Part shown: one piece after another, positions 14,494 through 21,653 of the stretch
Layout: every line of letters begins with the position of its first letter
How positions within the stretch are numbered: the stretch's first letter is position 1
Origin: a virus
Reading direction: 5' to 3' (one strand)
DNA: 21,935 bases
IMG/VR virus record: IMGVR_UViG_3300009425_002606
Location: 1 to 21,935 of that record
Position numbers and translations under genes: made by a program
The notes under the pieces: generated by a model
What the model was told of the DNA's origin: nothing
The model's input: the letters and a program-made list of their open reading frames with translations, nothing else
Database searches by the model: none

Positions 14494-14706
14494 ATGAAAA
14501 CGTCATTTGAAAAATATGTTGATGGGTGTGTTAAAGTTCTTGAAAAACATACTGAATCATTAGGTATATCCACAGTTCAAGAATTGTGGAAAGATATCGA
14601 AAATGCTCCAGCCTTTACGGGTAAACTTTGGCTGGAAGACATTCTTGATAAACAATATAAAGAAAAAGTTGACCCTGAAACCGAAATGAATTTTGTATAC
14701 GATTAA
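14494..14706 (+). CDS. small phage protein, 70 aa, unknown function
   Basis: I chose the ATG at 14494 because AGGG (14485-14488) lies a suitable distance upstream. An in-frame ATG at 14473 falls within the promoter-like sequence. The product is acidic and helical (FEKYVDGCVKVLEKHTESLG), with a central STVQELWKDIENAPAF and a polar end. No family is recognised. It lies between the reductase and a HAD phosphatase, so a link with nucleotide metabolism is possible but unsupported. Confidence 0.55.
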   Translation: MKTSFEKYVDGCVKVLEKHTESLGISTVQELWKDIENAPAFTGKLWLEDILDKQYKEKVDPETEMNFVYD

Positions 14707-14708
14707 TT

Positions 14709-15185
14709 ATGAAAGTTTTTATTGATATGGATGGTGTTTTATCAGATTTTAATAAATCCATCATCGAAAAGTTTGGTACTAAAAAAGAATGGAAACAAGG
14801 TGGCATAGAAAGGTGGGAACTTCTCCCTGAAGATTTTTTCCTTTCCCTTCCCAAAATGACAGATGCTGATGAATTAGTAAATCATATTTCTGGACAATTT
14901 GATTGGCATGTTCTTTCCGCGATTCCCGACGAACCTGTTTTTCCCGAATGCCGCCGGCAAAAAATGCAATGGGTTTTTGAACACTATAAATTATACCCTG
15001 TGAGGGTTCATTGTGTTTATCAAAGGGAAAAACAATATTATGCCGCTGAAGAAAATTTATCTCCGAATATTTTAATTGATGATTCCGAATCAAATGTAGC
15101 TGAATGGAAGGCAAAAGGTGGCATTGCTATCTTACATACATCTGCAAATGATAGTATAAGAGAATTACAACAGTTAGGATTTTAA
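14709..15185 (+). CDS. HAD-superfamily phosphatase, 5'(3')-deoxyribonucleotidase-like
   Basis: The 158-residue protein begins MKVFIDMDGVLSDF, HAD motif I, with nucleophile Asp6 and acid/base Asp8. Motif IV is ILIDDSESN (Asp124, Asp125), followed by WKAKGGIAILH. A short cap containing WELLPEDFFLSLP fits the NT5C-like deoxyribonucleotidases, which remove the 5' phosphate from dNMPs. Length and position after thyX and the reductase agree with nucleotide pool control. An alternative, given the downstream heptose genes, is that it serves as the missing sugar-bisphosphate phosphatase (GmhB is also HAD). The sequence favours the nucleotidase. No clear ribosome binding site. Confidence 0.75.
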   Translation: MKVFIDMDGVLSDFNKSIIEKFGTKKEWKQGGIERWELLPEDFFLSLPKMTDADELVNHISGQFDWHVLSAIPDEPVFPECRRQKMQWVFEHYKLYPVRVHCVYQREKQYYAAEENLSPNILIDDSESNVAEWKAKGGIAILHTSANDSIRELQQLGF

Positions 15186-15725
15186 TTGATTTGCGCAGGA
15201 ATAGATTATTCTACAACCAGCCCATGTATTTGTATATTTAAAAAAGATGGAACAATTAATCCTATTGATTGTAATTTTAGTTTTTTTGCTTTGGATAAGT
15301 GGAGGCCTCGGTGGTCCGCCCTTCAAAATGTAAATTGTTATAAGTTACCAAAAGATTTAAAATTAATAGATAAGTATATTTTTTTAGCTGATTGGACCAT
15401 AGAAGCATTACGTTGGCATAATGGTAGAGTTGAGAAAGTTATAATAGAAGATTATTCTTATTCGTCTACAGGTAGAGTTTTTAACATTGCGGAAAATGTT
15501 GGTATTTTGAAATTTAAATTAAAACAGAATGGTTTCCGTTATGAAACAGTTCCTCCAACTGTTATTAAGAAGTTCGCAACGGGTAAGGGAAATTCTAATA
15601 AAGAAGCTATGCTAGAAGCATGGAAGGCAGAGCCGGATAATTTTGAATTAGTTCAAGAAAATGGCAACCCTGCAACCGATATTGTTGATTCTTACTATCT
15701 TTGTAAATATGGAGTTACTCAGTGA
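15186..15725 (+). CDS. RuvC-like Holliday junction resolvase, TTG start
   Basis: The protein has an RNase H fold resolvase pattern: GIDYSTTS with Asp7, VIIEDYSY with Glu88, a GKGNSNKEAML helix near 138-148, and ATDIVDSYYL with Asp165 and Asp168. It would cut branched DNA during replication, recombination or packaging, the job done by unrelated gp49 in T4. TTG at 15186 is the only start that keeps the first beta strand. AGGA at 15176-15179 lies six bases upstream, and it follows the HAD stop without a gap. Its last 11 bases overlap the end of the minus-strand gene at 15715. Confidence 0.75.
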   Translation: MICAGIDYSTTSPCICIFKKDGTINPIDCNFSFFALDKWRPRWSALQNVNCYKLPKDLKLIDKYIFLADWTIEALRWHNGRVEKVIIEDYSYSSTGRVFNIAENVGILKFKLKQNGFRYETVPPTVIKKFATGKGNSNKEAMLEAWKAEPDNFELVQENGNPATDIVDSYYLCKYGVTQ

Positions 15726-16101
15726 ATATATTTACATCTCGAGTATGTTCAGTAATCATCTCAATTTGTTTTTCTAGAATCTCTCGTCTTCCTGGCCAAT
15801 ATATATATTCATTAGTGGAAGATTTTGCTAAGTTGTTTAGCAGAGGTACAATTAAATCTTCAACTTCTTTCATCTGTCGGCTGAATTCTTTATTTAATTT
15901 TTCCTTATGTTTATCAATATCTTCGTAATGATAGTCCAGCAGACTCCAGATTTTATTCACGGTCCCCTCAACTTCTTTTATTTGTCCAGCCTTGGCTTTT
16001 TCAACCGCTGCGGAAACTACTTTCTCTTCTGGTTCTTTAGCGGCCGAAGTAAATTCTTGCTCACTAACAGTGCTGAAACCAAAATCATTTAATTCACTCA
16101 T
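15715..16101 (-). CDS. conserved T4-like phage protein, 128 aa, only minus-strand gene
   Basis: Read on the minus strand, the ATG at 16101 has an AAAGG site about four bases upstream. The N-terminal 45 residues are Ser/Glu/Ala-rich. A long charged helix follows (KIWSLLDYHYEDIDKHKEKLN), then VEDLIVPLLNNLAKSS and NEYIYWPGRREILEKQIEMI, a pattern I recall from a widely conserved family in marine T4-like phages without known function. The plus-strand frames over this region are short and lack family features. It is convergent with the resolvase gene (11-base overlap) and starts 11 bases from the divergent gene at 16113, so it needs its own promoter. I did not find a convincing one. Confidence 0.75.
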   Translation of the reverse strand: MSELNDFGFSTVSEQEFTSAAKEPEEKVVSAAVEKAKAGQIKEVEGTVNKIWSLLDYHYEDIDKHKEKLNKEFSRQMKEVEDLIVPLLNNLAKSSTNEYIYWPGRREILEKQIEMITEHTRDVNIFTE

Positions 16102-16112
16102 GATACCTTTCT

Positions 16113-16976
16113 ATGAAATTACAGTTTACTAATATATTTAGGACAGATGAAACTAACATAGGTGACTCGTATAGTACTCCTACAAAATATTTTGATTTGC
16201 CTGGAAATCAAAAAGATATTTTCCAATTAGAATATGATTATTCACCACCCCATGAAAATGTTATTTACGGCGGTGGGGGACTTATAGGCCAAATGAGACC
16301 AATGTCTCATGTTCTAAAACATCAAAAAAATTCTAATTATAGATTATATGGATGGGGACTAGGCGAACATATGTATATTTGTTTAGATGAACAAGTACAA
16401 TGTATTCCACCAATGAATATAACTTATCCGGCATATATAAGATCATTTGATTTATTGGGTATACGAGATCATCATCCACATCTATATAATTCTATACCAA
16501 CAGCAAGATGGGTTCCATGCTCCAGTTGTATGCACGAAGCCTTCGATAAAGAATATGAAGTAAAACATGATATTGTATTTTTTACTCATGCTTCTCTTCC
16601 AATGAATATTATTCATGGCATGCCGAAAGAAACTTGGGATTATCCTCATAAAGGAAACAATGAATTTAATTTTGAGGAAACAATAGAATTTATCGCAAGT
16701 GGAGATATTGTTGTTACAAATTCTTATCATGGTGCTTATTGGGCAACACTTTTGGGAAAGGTTGTAATAGTTTTTCCATGGTCTTCTAAATTTTATGGTT
16801 TAAAGCATACACCTTTATTTTGTCCTACAACTGATTGGTGGAAAACTGTTCAAGATAAGGAACAAAGACAATATAAAAGTTCTTTAGAAGAATGTAGAGA
16901 AGCAAATATAAATTTTCATAAAGAATTAACCGAACATATTTTAAATAGTCCTAGAACATTCAAGATCAACGTATGA
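16113..16976 (+). CDS. polysaccharide pyruvyltransferase family protein
   Basis: Family members (CsaB, WcaK type) add a pyruvyl ketal to sugars of cell-surface polymers. The 287-residue protein has the N-terminal NIGDSYS loop, GGGGLIG near residue 55, a YGWGLGEHMY segment, and the C-terminal signature TNSYHGAYWATLLGKVVIV, with the conserved His of the donor-binding site. The GT-B-like two-domain layout fits. No clear ribosome binding site precedes the ATG; it begins just upstream of the divergent minus-strand gene's start. It overlaps the glycosyltransferase by ATGA and opens the sugar cassette. Whether it moves pyruvate or is a glycosyltransferase-like relative cannot be decided here. Confidence 0.78.
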   Translation: MKLQFTNIFRTDETNIGDSYSTPTKYFDLPGNQKDIFQLEYDYSPPHENVIYGGGGLIGQMRPMSHVLKHQKNSNYRLYGWGLGEHMYICLDEQVQCIPPMNITYPAYIRSFDLLGIRDHHPHLYNSIPTARWVPCSSCMHEAFDKEYEVKHDIVFFTHASLPMNIIHGMPKETWDYPHKGNNEFNFEETIEFIASGDIVVTNSYHGAYWATLLGKVVIVFPWSSKFYGLKHTPLFCPTTDWWKTVQDKEQRQYKSSLEECREANINFHKELTEHILNSPRTFKINV

Positions 16977-17992
16977 AAGACATTTATAAAGATAAGACAA
17001 TCCCTCAAAGAAAAGAAAATAATATGGCCAAAGATTCTTTTGGGGGAACAGAATTAACAACCTTAGAATTATGGTCACATTTACCTGAAAAATATAAAAC
17101 AGATTATCAATGGGTAATTTCAAGATTATATCCAGAAAATATTCAAACTATTTTACCCAGAATTTGGTGGTTTCATGATTTAGCTAAAGATGGAAGTGGG
17201 GGCCATGATTTTTTAGGAAATAAAGACGGTGCGAAAGAATTTGAGAAATTAATCTTTTCGAGTTATTGGCAAATGCACACTTTTCTGGAAAAATATGATT
17301 TACCAATGGATCGCTGCGAGGTTCAAAAAACAGCTATATTTCCATATGAGCATTATGAAAAACCTAGAGACGGTAAAATAAATTTAATTTATGCTTCCAC
17401 TCCTCAAAGAGGTTTACATGTATTATGTAATGCCTTACACGAACTTGACAGAGATGATTGGCATTTACATGTATATTCAAGTTATCAGATATATGGTTGG
17501 AAAGAAAACGATCAACCATATCAAGAATTATTTGAACATGTTGAAAAAAATCCTAATATGACTCTTCATAAAATTGTTAAAGGGAGACCTTTAAGAGAAG
17601 AATGGAAAGATATGCATATTTGGACCTATCCATGTATATGGGAAGAAACTTCTTGTAGAACTGCTATGGAAGCAATGTCTTCCAGAACATTAATGCTTAC
17701 AAATAGTTTAGGTGCGTTACCGGAGACTTGCTCTGATCATGCATTTATGTATCCTTATATTAAAGATGAAATAGAACATTGTTATAGATTTGCAGATGAA
17801 GTAGATAAATTATTAGATACATATTGGGATGATGAAACACAGGATATTATAGATCGAGCTAAAAAACATGCGGACAAATATTATAGTTGGGATTACAGAG
17901 CACCTAAATGGATAGAGATGTTTGAATTAATGGATATTGAAGATGAACTCGAAGAAACAGAAGATGCCGAAAGAATAGCAACGGCCTTATGA
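16973..17992 (+). CDS. GT-B fold glycosyltransferase (GT4-like)
   Basis: The 339-residue protein has an N-terminal FGGTELTTLELW segment, a typical GGxE acceptor-side loop. The C-terminal donor domain has NLIYASTPQRGLHVL, a KxxGR-like region, and PCIWEETSCRTAMEAMSSRTLMLTNSLGALPE, which carries the E-x7-E nucleotide-sugar site. The first domain is short. It overlaps its neighbours by ATGA on both sides. Next to genes for an activated heptose, it is the natural candidate to transfer that sugar; the acceptor (virion, DNA, or host envelope) is unknown. The acidic C-terminal tail (EDELEETEDAER) is unusual. Confidence 0.82.
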   Translation: MKDIYKDKTIPQRKENNMAKDSFGGTELTTLELWSHLPEKYKTDYQWVISRLYPENIQTILPRIWWFHDLAKDGSGGHDFLGNKDGAKEFEKLIFSSYWQMHTFLEKYDLPMDRCEVQKTAIFPYEHYEKPRDGKINLIYASTPQRGLHVLCNALHELDRDDWHLHVYSSYQIYGWKENDQPYQELFEHVEKNPNMTLHKIVKGRPLREEWKDMHIWTYPCIWEETSCRTAMEAMSSRTLMLTNSLGALPETCSDHAFMYPYIKDEIEHCYRFADEVDKLLDTYWDDETQDIIDRAKKHADKYYSWDYRAPKWIEMFELMDIEDELEETEDAERIATAL

Positions 17993-18408
17993 AAAAAGGA
18001 TTTACAGCTTCTAGTTTTGATTTACTACATGCAGGCCATATTGTAATGTTAGAAGAAGCGAGAAAAAATTGTGATTATTTAATTGCTGGTCTTCACACCA
18101 GCCCTGCTCACAAAAAAAATCTAGTACAGTCTGTCTTTGAACGGTTCATACAATTAAGGGGATGTAAATATGTTGATGAAATCATTCCTTATGAATCAGA
18201 AATAGATCTTAAAAATATATTAAAAACAATAGAAATTAATATTAGATTTTTAGGTGATGATTATTCCCGTGACAAAAAACCCATAACAGGGTATAATACA
18301 TGTATCATGAAAAATATTGAACTTTATTATTGTAAAAGATTTCATCATTATTCATCAACTGAACTGAAGAAAAGAATTGTTAGTTTGTCAAACCCCCCTA
18401 CGGATTAG
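17989..18408 (+). CDS. sugar-phosphate cytidylyl/adenylyltransferase (HldE C-domain or TagD-like)
   Basis: The 139-residue enzyme has the HxGH motif at 14-17 (FDLLHAGH), an ERFIQLRG helix at 51-58, FLGDDYSRDKKPITGYN in the second half, and YSSTELKKRI (121-130), matching the ISSTxLKxRI signature. It should join a nucleotide to a sugar or polyol phosphate. Candidates are heptose-1-phosphate adenylyltransferase (as in the HldE C-domain) and glycerol-3-phosphate cytidylyltransferase; position between a glycosyltransferase and heptose genes favours the first. ATGA overlap with the upstream gene. Its last 32 bases overlap the start of the next gene. Confidence 0.8.
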   Translation: MKKGFTASSFDLLHAGHIVMLEEARKNCDYLIAGLHTSPAHKKNLVQSVFERFIQLRGCKYVDEIIPYESEIDLKNILKTIEINIRFLGDDYSRDKKPITGYNTCIMKNIELYYCKRFHHYSSTELKKRIVSLSNPPTD

Positions 18409-19339
18409 TTTTTTCGGCGGCGGAACCGATATTCCGGAATATTATACTGTAGCACCTAATGGTGGTCAAGTCATAAGTGCCGCTATCGATAAATCTACTT
18501 ATATTATATTGAATAGATTATATCGAGATCAATTTATTTGTAATTATACTAAAAAAGAAACTGTCGGAGAAGTTGATGATATCGAACATGAATATATTCG
18601 AGAAGTTCTTAGATATTTTGAGGTATCTCCCGGTCTTGAAATTACAACTTTAGCGGACATCCCTTCTGAGGGGTCTGGATTGGCTTCTTCTTCAAGTATA
18701 TTAGTTGGATTAATAAATGCTGTAAGTACTTGGATTGGGACCCCAATGAATCAGGTAGATATTGCTCATCTAGCATGTCATATTGAGCTTGAAATCTTAG
18801 ATAAGCCGATTGGGAAGCAAGATCAATTTGCGGTTAGTTACGGCGGTTTTAACCACTTTCGGTTTTTTGAAGATAGTAGAGTAGAAATCAAAGAATTACA
18901 ATATAATTCAGATTTTGAAAAAAAGTTCGTTTTGGTTAATACTGGACATCATAGACAATCATCTACAATCCTTACTTCTCAGAAAAGTTCTATAGAGAAA
19001 AATTTAAAAAAATATAATAAAATATATGACTTTTGTACTCAAGCTTTAGATTATTATAAGCAGGGTGAATATGATGATTTTGGTATATATATGAGTAAAT
19101 CTATGGATATTAAAAGTACTCTTGCTAAAGGAATCACTAATGATGGTATTAATGCCATCATGCAGACATCTCTTTCTTGGGCTACAGGATGTAAAATATG
19201 TGGAGCAGGTGGCGGAGGATATATACTTTTTATGACAGATCATGCTAAGGAGATACATATGAAAAATAGAACTTTAGACACATTTGATGTAAAATTTGAT
19301 AATATGGGAACAAGAATAGTATTTAATAATGAAAAATAA
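18377..19339 (+). CDS. hddA: GHMP kinase, D-glycero-D-manno-heptose-7-phosphate kinase type (HddA)
   Basis: HddA phosphorylates heptose 7-phosphate at C1. The 320-residue protein begins close to the family's PLRISFFGGGTD signature, here at residues 7-18. It has the GHMP ATP loop GSGLASSSS (99-107), EILDKPIGKQDQFAVSYGG, and the C-terminal GAGGGGYILF motif. No ATG lies near the signature. TTG at 18377 gives the usual N-terminal length and has GAAGAAAAGA upstream, so I accept it, with a 32-base overlap into the cytidylyltransferase gene in another frame. The kinase class is confident; heptose specificity rests on motif resemblance and the gmhA-like neighbour. Confidence 0.82.
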   Translation: MLVCQTPLRISFFGGGTDIPEYYTVAPNGGQVISAAIDKSTYIILNRLYRDQFICNYTKKETVGEVDDIEHEYIREVLRYFEVSPGLEITTLADIPSEGSGLASSSSILVGLINAVSTWIGTPMNQVDIAHLACHIELEILDKPIGKQDQFAVSYGGFNHFRFFEDSRVEIKELQYNSDFEKKFVLVNTGHHRQSSTILTSQKSSIEKNLKKYNKIYDFCTQALDYYKQGEYDDFGIYMSKSMDIKSTLAKGITNDGINAIMQTSLSWATGCKICGAGGGGYILFMTDHAKEIHMKNRTLDTFDVKFDNMGTRIVFNNEK

Positions 19340-20024
19340 AAATATAGAAGTAATTTGGAAGTCAGATCTAATAAGTAATAGTATGCCTGATATTAAAGTG
19401 AATTCAGAAATAGAATTAAGAAGATCATTAATTAAAAAAGGCTGGCAATCGCATGTTAATTCTATAAGTAATTCTCTGCATTTAGTTTCAGAAAAACAAC
19501 TTGATGAACTATTAAAGAGCATTTGGGACATATATATAAACGAAAAACAGTTTTTTATATGTGGAAATGGGGGAAGTGCATGTAATTCTAATCACTTCGC
19601 TCAAGATTTAACAAAAGGAACTATTGAAAATGGACTTTCAAGACCTAGAATCAAAGCTATATCTCTTTGCAATGACATCGGCTTCATTACTGCTACATCT
19701 AATGACGATTCTTACAATAATATATTTAAGCACCAACTTGTAACTTATGCTAATAAGGGCGATGGATTATTTGTTCTTAGTGGAAGTGGCAATAGTAAAA
19801 ATCTTATAGAAGCCGTTGAATGGGCCGATTCAAACGGAATGGAAACTTTCGGCATTTTGGGATATGATGGGGGAATTTTGAAAGATAGACTCTCAAATTA
19901 TATACATATTAATTTAAATCATATGGAAAAATGTGAAGGCATAATGTCTATTATCTTACATTATATTATGTGTGAGCTAAAAGAATTATATAACGTAACG
20001 CTTGGAAAGTACGAAGGTAGCTAA
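19329..20024 (+). CDS. gmhA: sedoheptulose-7-phosphate isomerase (GmhA-like SIS protein)
   Basis: GmhA converts sedoheptulose 7-phosphate to D-glycero-D-manno-heptose 7-phosphate, the first step of heptose synthesis. The SIS fold shows CGNGGSACNSNHFAQDL (78-94) and SGSGNSKN (151-158), both phosphate-binding loops, with a conserved late His in ILHYIMCEL. Where E. coli GmhA has HFAEE, this protein has His89 and Asp93 (HFAQD), as in the HFxxDLxKG subgroup. At 231 residues it is about 35 longer than E. coli GmhA because of an N-terminal extension. It overlaps hddA by 11 bases. Its substrate could be another sugar phosphate, but pairing with HddA supports heptose. Confidence 0.83.
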   Translation: MKNKNIEVIWKSDLISNSMPDIKVNSEIELRRSLIKKGWQSHVNSISNSLHLVSEKQLDELLKSIWDIYINEKQFFICGNGGSACNSNHFAQDLTKGTIENGLSRPRIKAISLCNDIGFITATSNDDSYNNIFKHQLVTYANKGDGLFVLSGSGNSKNLIEAVEWADSNGMETFGILGYDGGILKDRLSNYIHINLNHMEKCEGIMSIILHYIMCELKELYNVTLGKYEGS

Positions 20025-20792
20025 ATGGCTTTTTCGAAAAGAAGTATTAACGCAAAATATATGGGTGACGAACCGGATCCGAATGATTGGGATAGTTTGC
20101 CTCTCGATAAATTAAAATCTGAAATTCATGAAGCCTTTAGATGGTATTATAAATTTTTTGATTTTAAAGAGAGTATGGAGTTTGTTCAAGAATATTATAA
20201 AAAAAATAAAGTAAAAAGTAAATCTCCCGGAAAACTTAAAATCACAGATTTAATCGAGGTTGGAAATCATGTTGGTTATATTGCGCGAATGAAATTAAGG
20301 GGATTAAAGAGTTTACCAGAAGAATATGAAGATCTTTTTATTCAAAAATTAAAAAAGATAGAACAGATTGCCGAGAATCGTAAAGTAGCAGTAGATACAA
20401 AATCTAAAGTAAAACCAGATATTCAGAAAAGAATTCGAGAAGCCGCGAAAAATTTAAAGTATGATATAGAGGATATTGTTGACGAACAACTCGAAGAAAA
20501 TTTTAAAAAGAAATATAATTTTAAACAATTTGTAGCACATAATAAAATTTCAAGGCCAGTAGCTAAACATTTAAAATCTGAAATTGTAGAAATGGCTAGT
20601 GAAATAAAATTAGCCAAAGAAGGTGATGTAGATTTTGCAGAAGCTTATAGCCATTTAAATAAACCCTTACAAAATAGATTAATTAAATTTTATGATATGA
20701 TGATAGAAGAATGTGAAATAATAATCACAACAAAAAAAGAAAAGAAAGTAAAACTGGGAAAGAAAATTAAAATTAAAAAACTAAAAAAATAA
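20025..20792 (+). CDS. conserved T4-like phage protein, basic, 255 aa, unknown function
   Basis: The ATG directly follows the gmhA stop and has AAGGT about nine bases upstream. The sequence PNDWDSLPLDKLKSEIHEAFRWYYKFFDF near the N-terminus resembles a family I remember from marine T4-like phages. A linker and a long, charged helical part follow (about 95-235). The C-terminus is a lysine-rich tail (KKEKKVKLGKKIKIKKLKK), suggesting contact with nucleic acid. My memory is that relatives have a longer C-terminal domain, so this may be a short version; I could not check. Directly upstream of RNase H, it may belong to the replication module. Confidence 0.6.
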   Translation: MAFSKRSINAKYMGDEPDPNDWDSLPLDKLKSEIHEAFRWYYKFFDFKESMEFVQEYYKKNKVKSKSPGKLKITDLIEVGNHVGYIARMKLRGLKSLPEEYEDLFIQKLKKIEQIAENRKVAVDTKSKVKPDIQKRIREAAKNLKYDIEDIVDEQLEENFKKKYNFKQFVAHNKISRPVAKHLKSEIVEMASEIKLAKEGDVDFAEAYSHLNKPLQNRLIKFYDMMIEECEIIITTKKEKKVKLGKKIKIKKLKK

Positions 20793-20793
20793 T

Positions 20794-21651
20794 ATGATAT
20801 TAATTGATTATAACCAGATGGTAATTGCTAATTTTATGGGATTCCGGAAACAATTTGAACCAGGTAAAGAGGATGCCACGATGAGGCATATGGTTCTCCA
20901 TAATATTAAAATGATCAAGAATAAATTTAGCAATAAGTATGGAAAAGAAGTTGTTTTTTGTTGCGATAATAAAAAAAATTGGCGCAAAGACATTTATCCT
21001 TTTTATAAGGCCAATAGAAAGAAAGCAAGAGAAGAAAATAAACAAAATGTAGATTGGCAAGTGCTATTTAATACAATGGATAATATACGAAATGAAATAG
21101 CAGAAAATATGCCTTACAGAGTAGTTACTTTGGAAGGATGTGAAGCAGATGATATTATCGGGGTTATTTGTAAAGAATTTTCTCATAGAGATTATAATAT
21201 ATTGATAGTTTCTTCTGATAAAGATTTTATCCAATTGCAAAAATATCCTAATGTTTCTCAATGGTCTCCTCGAACTAAAAAGTTTATTAAAGAAAGTGAT
21301 CCGGAAGGTCAATTGAGGTCTTTAATAGTAAAAGGAGATAGAAGTGATGGAATACCTAATATTCTTTCAAATGACGATTGCTTTGTAGAAGGACTACGAC
21401 AAAAGCCAATGTCGAAGAAGAAGATCATGGAATGGCTAAATATAGTACCGGAAAAAGTCCTTGAGGGTGAAATCTTAAGAAACTTTAAACGGAATGAAAC
21501 TTTAATAGATCTTGGCTGTATTCCAGATAAGATCGTTATAAATATAAGAACAAGGTATGAGAACGACCAATATTTGGGTCGTGATAGAATGCTCAATTAT
21601 TTTATTAAGCATCGACTTAAAGATATGACTGAATCGATACAGGAGTTTTAA
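20794..21651 (+). CDS. rnh: T4-type RNase H, 5'-3' exonuclease (FEN1 family)
   Basis: It removes RNA primers and some adjacent DNA from lagging-strand fragments. The 285-residue chain has Asp5 in MILIDYNQM, CCDNKKNWRKDIYPFYKANRK near 55-75, EGCEADDIIG (114-123), SSDKDF (140-145) and KGDRSDGIPNI (180-190). This is the full acidic metal-binding set of T4 RNase H and FEN-1 nucleases, and the length is close to T4's 305. It starts one base after the previous stop without a visible binding site. It follows a conserved unknown and precedes a DUF6433-like gene. Confidence 0.9.
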   Translation: MILIDYNQMVIANFMGFRKQFEPGKEDATMRHMVLHNIKMIKNKFSNKYGKEVVFCCDNKKNWRKDIYPFYKANRKKAREENKQNVDWQVLFNTMDNIRNEIAENMPYRVVTLEGCEADDIIGVICKEFSHRDYNILIVSSDKDFIQLQKYPNVSQWSPRTKKFIKESDPEGQLRSLIVKGDRSDGIPNILSNDDCFVEGLRQKPMSKKKIMEWLNIVPEKVLEGEILRNFKRNETLIDLGCIPDKIVINIRTRYENDQYLGRDRMLNYFIKHRLKDMTESIQEF

Positions 21652-21653
21652 TT

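Noticed and set aside
15825-15852. TTGCTA-16-TACAAT as plus-strand promoter for the sugar cassette
   Set aside because: Only four of six and five of six matches, 260 bases before the first gene and inside an antisense gene; expected by chance in this AT-rich DNA.
15722-16092. Short plus-strand frames over the minus-strand gene region
   Set aside because: They are hydrophobic, Ser/Phe-rich mirrors of a charged helical protein that has a good binding site on the other strand.
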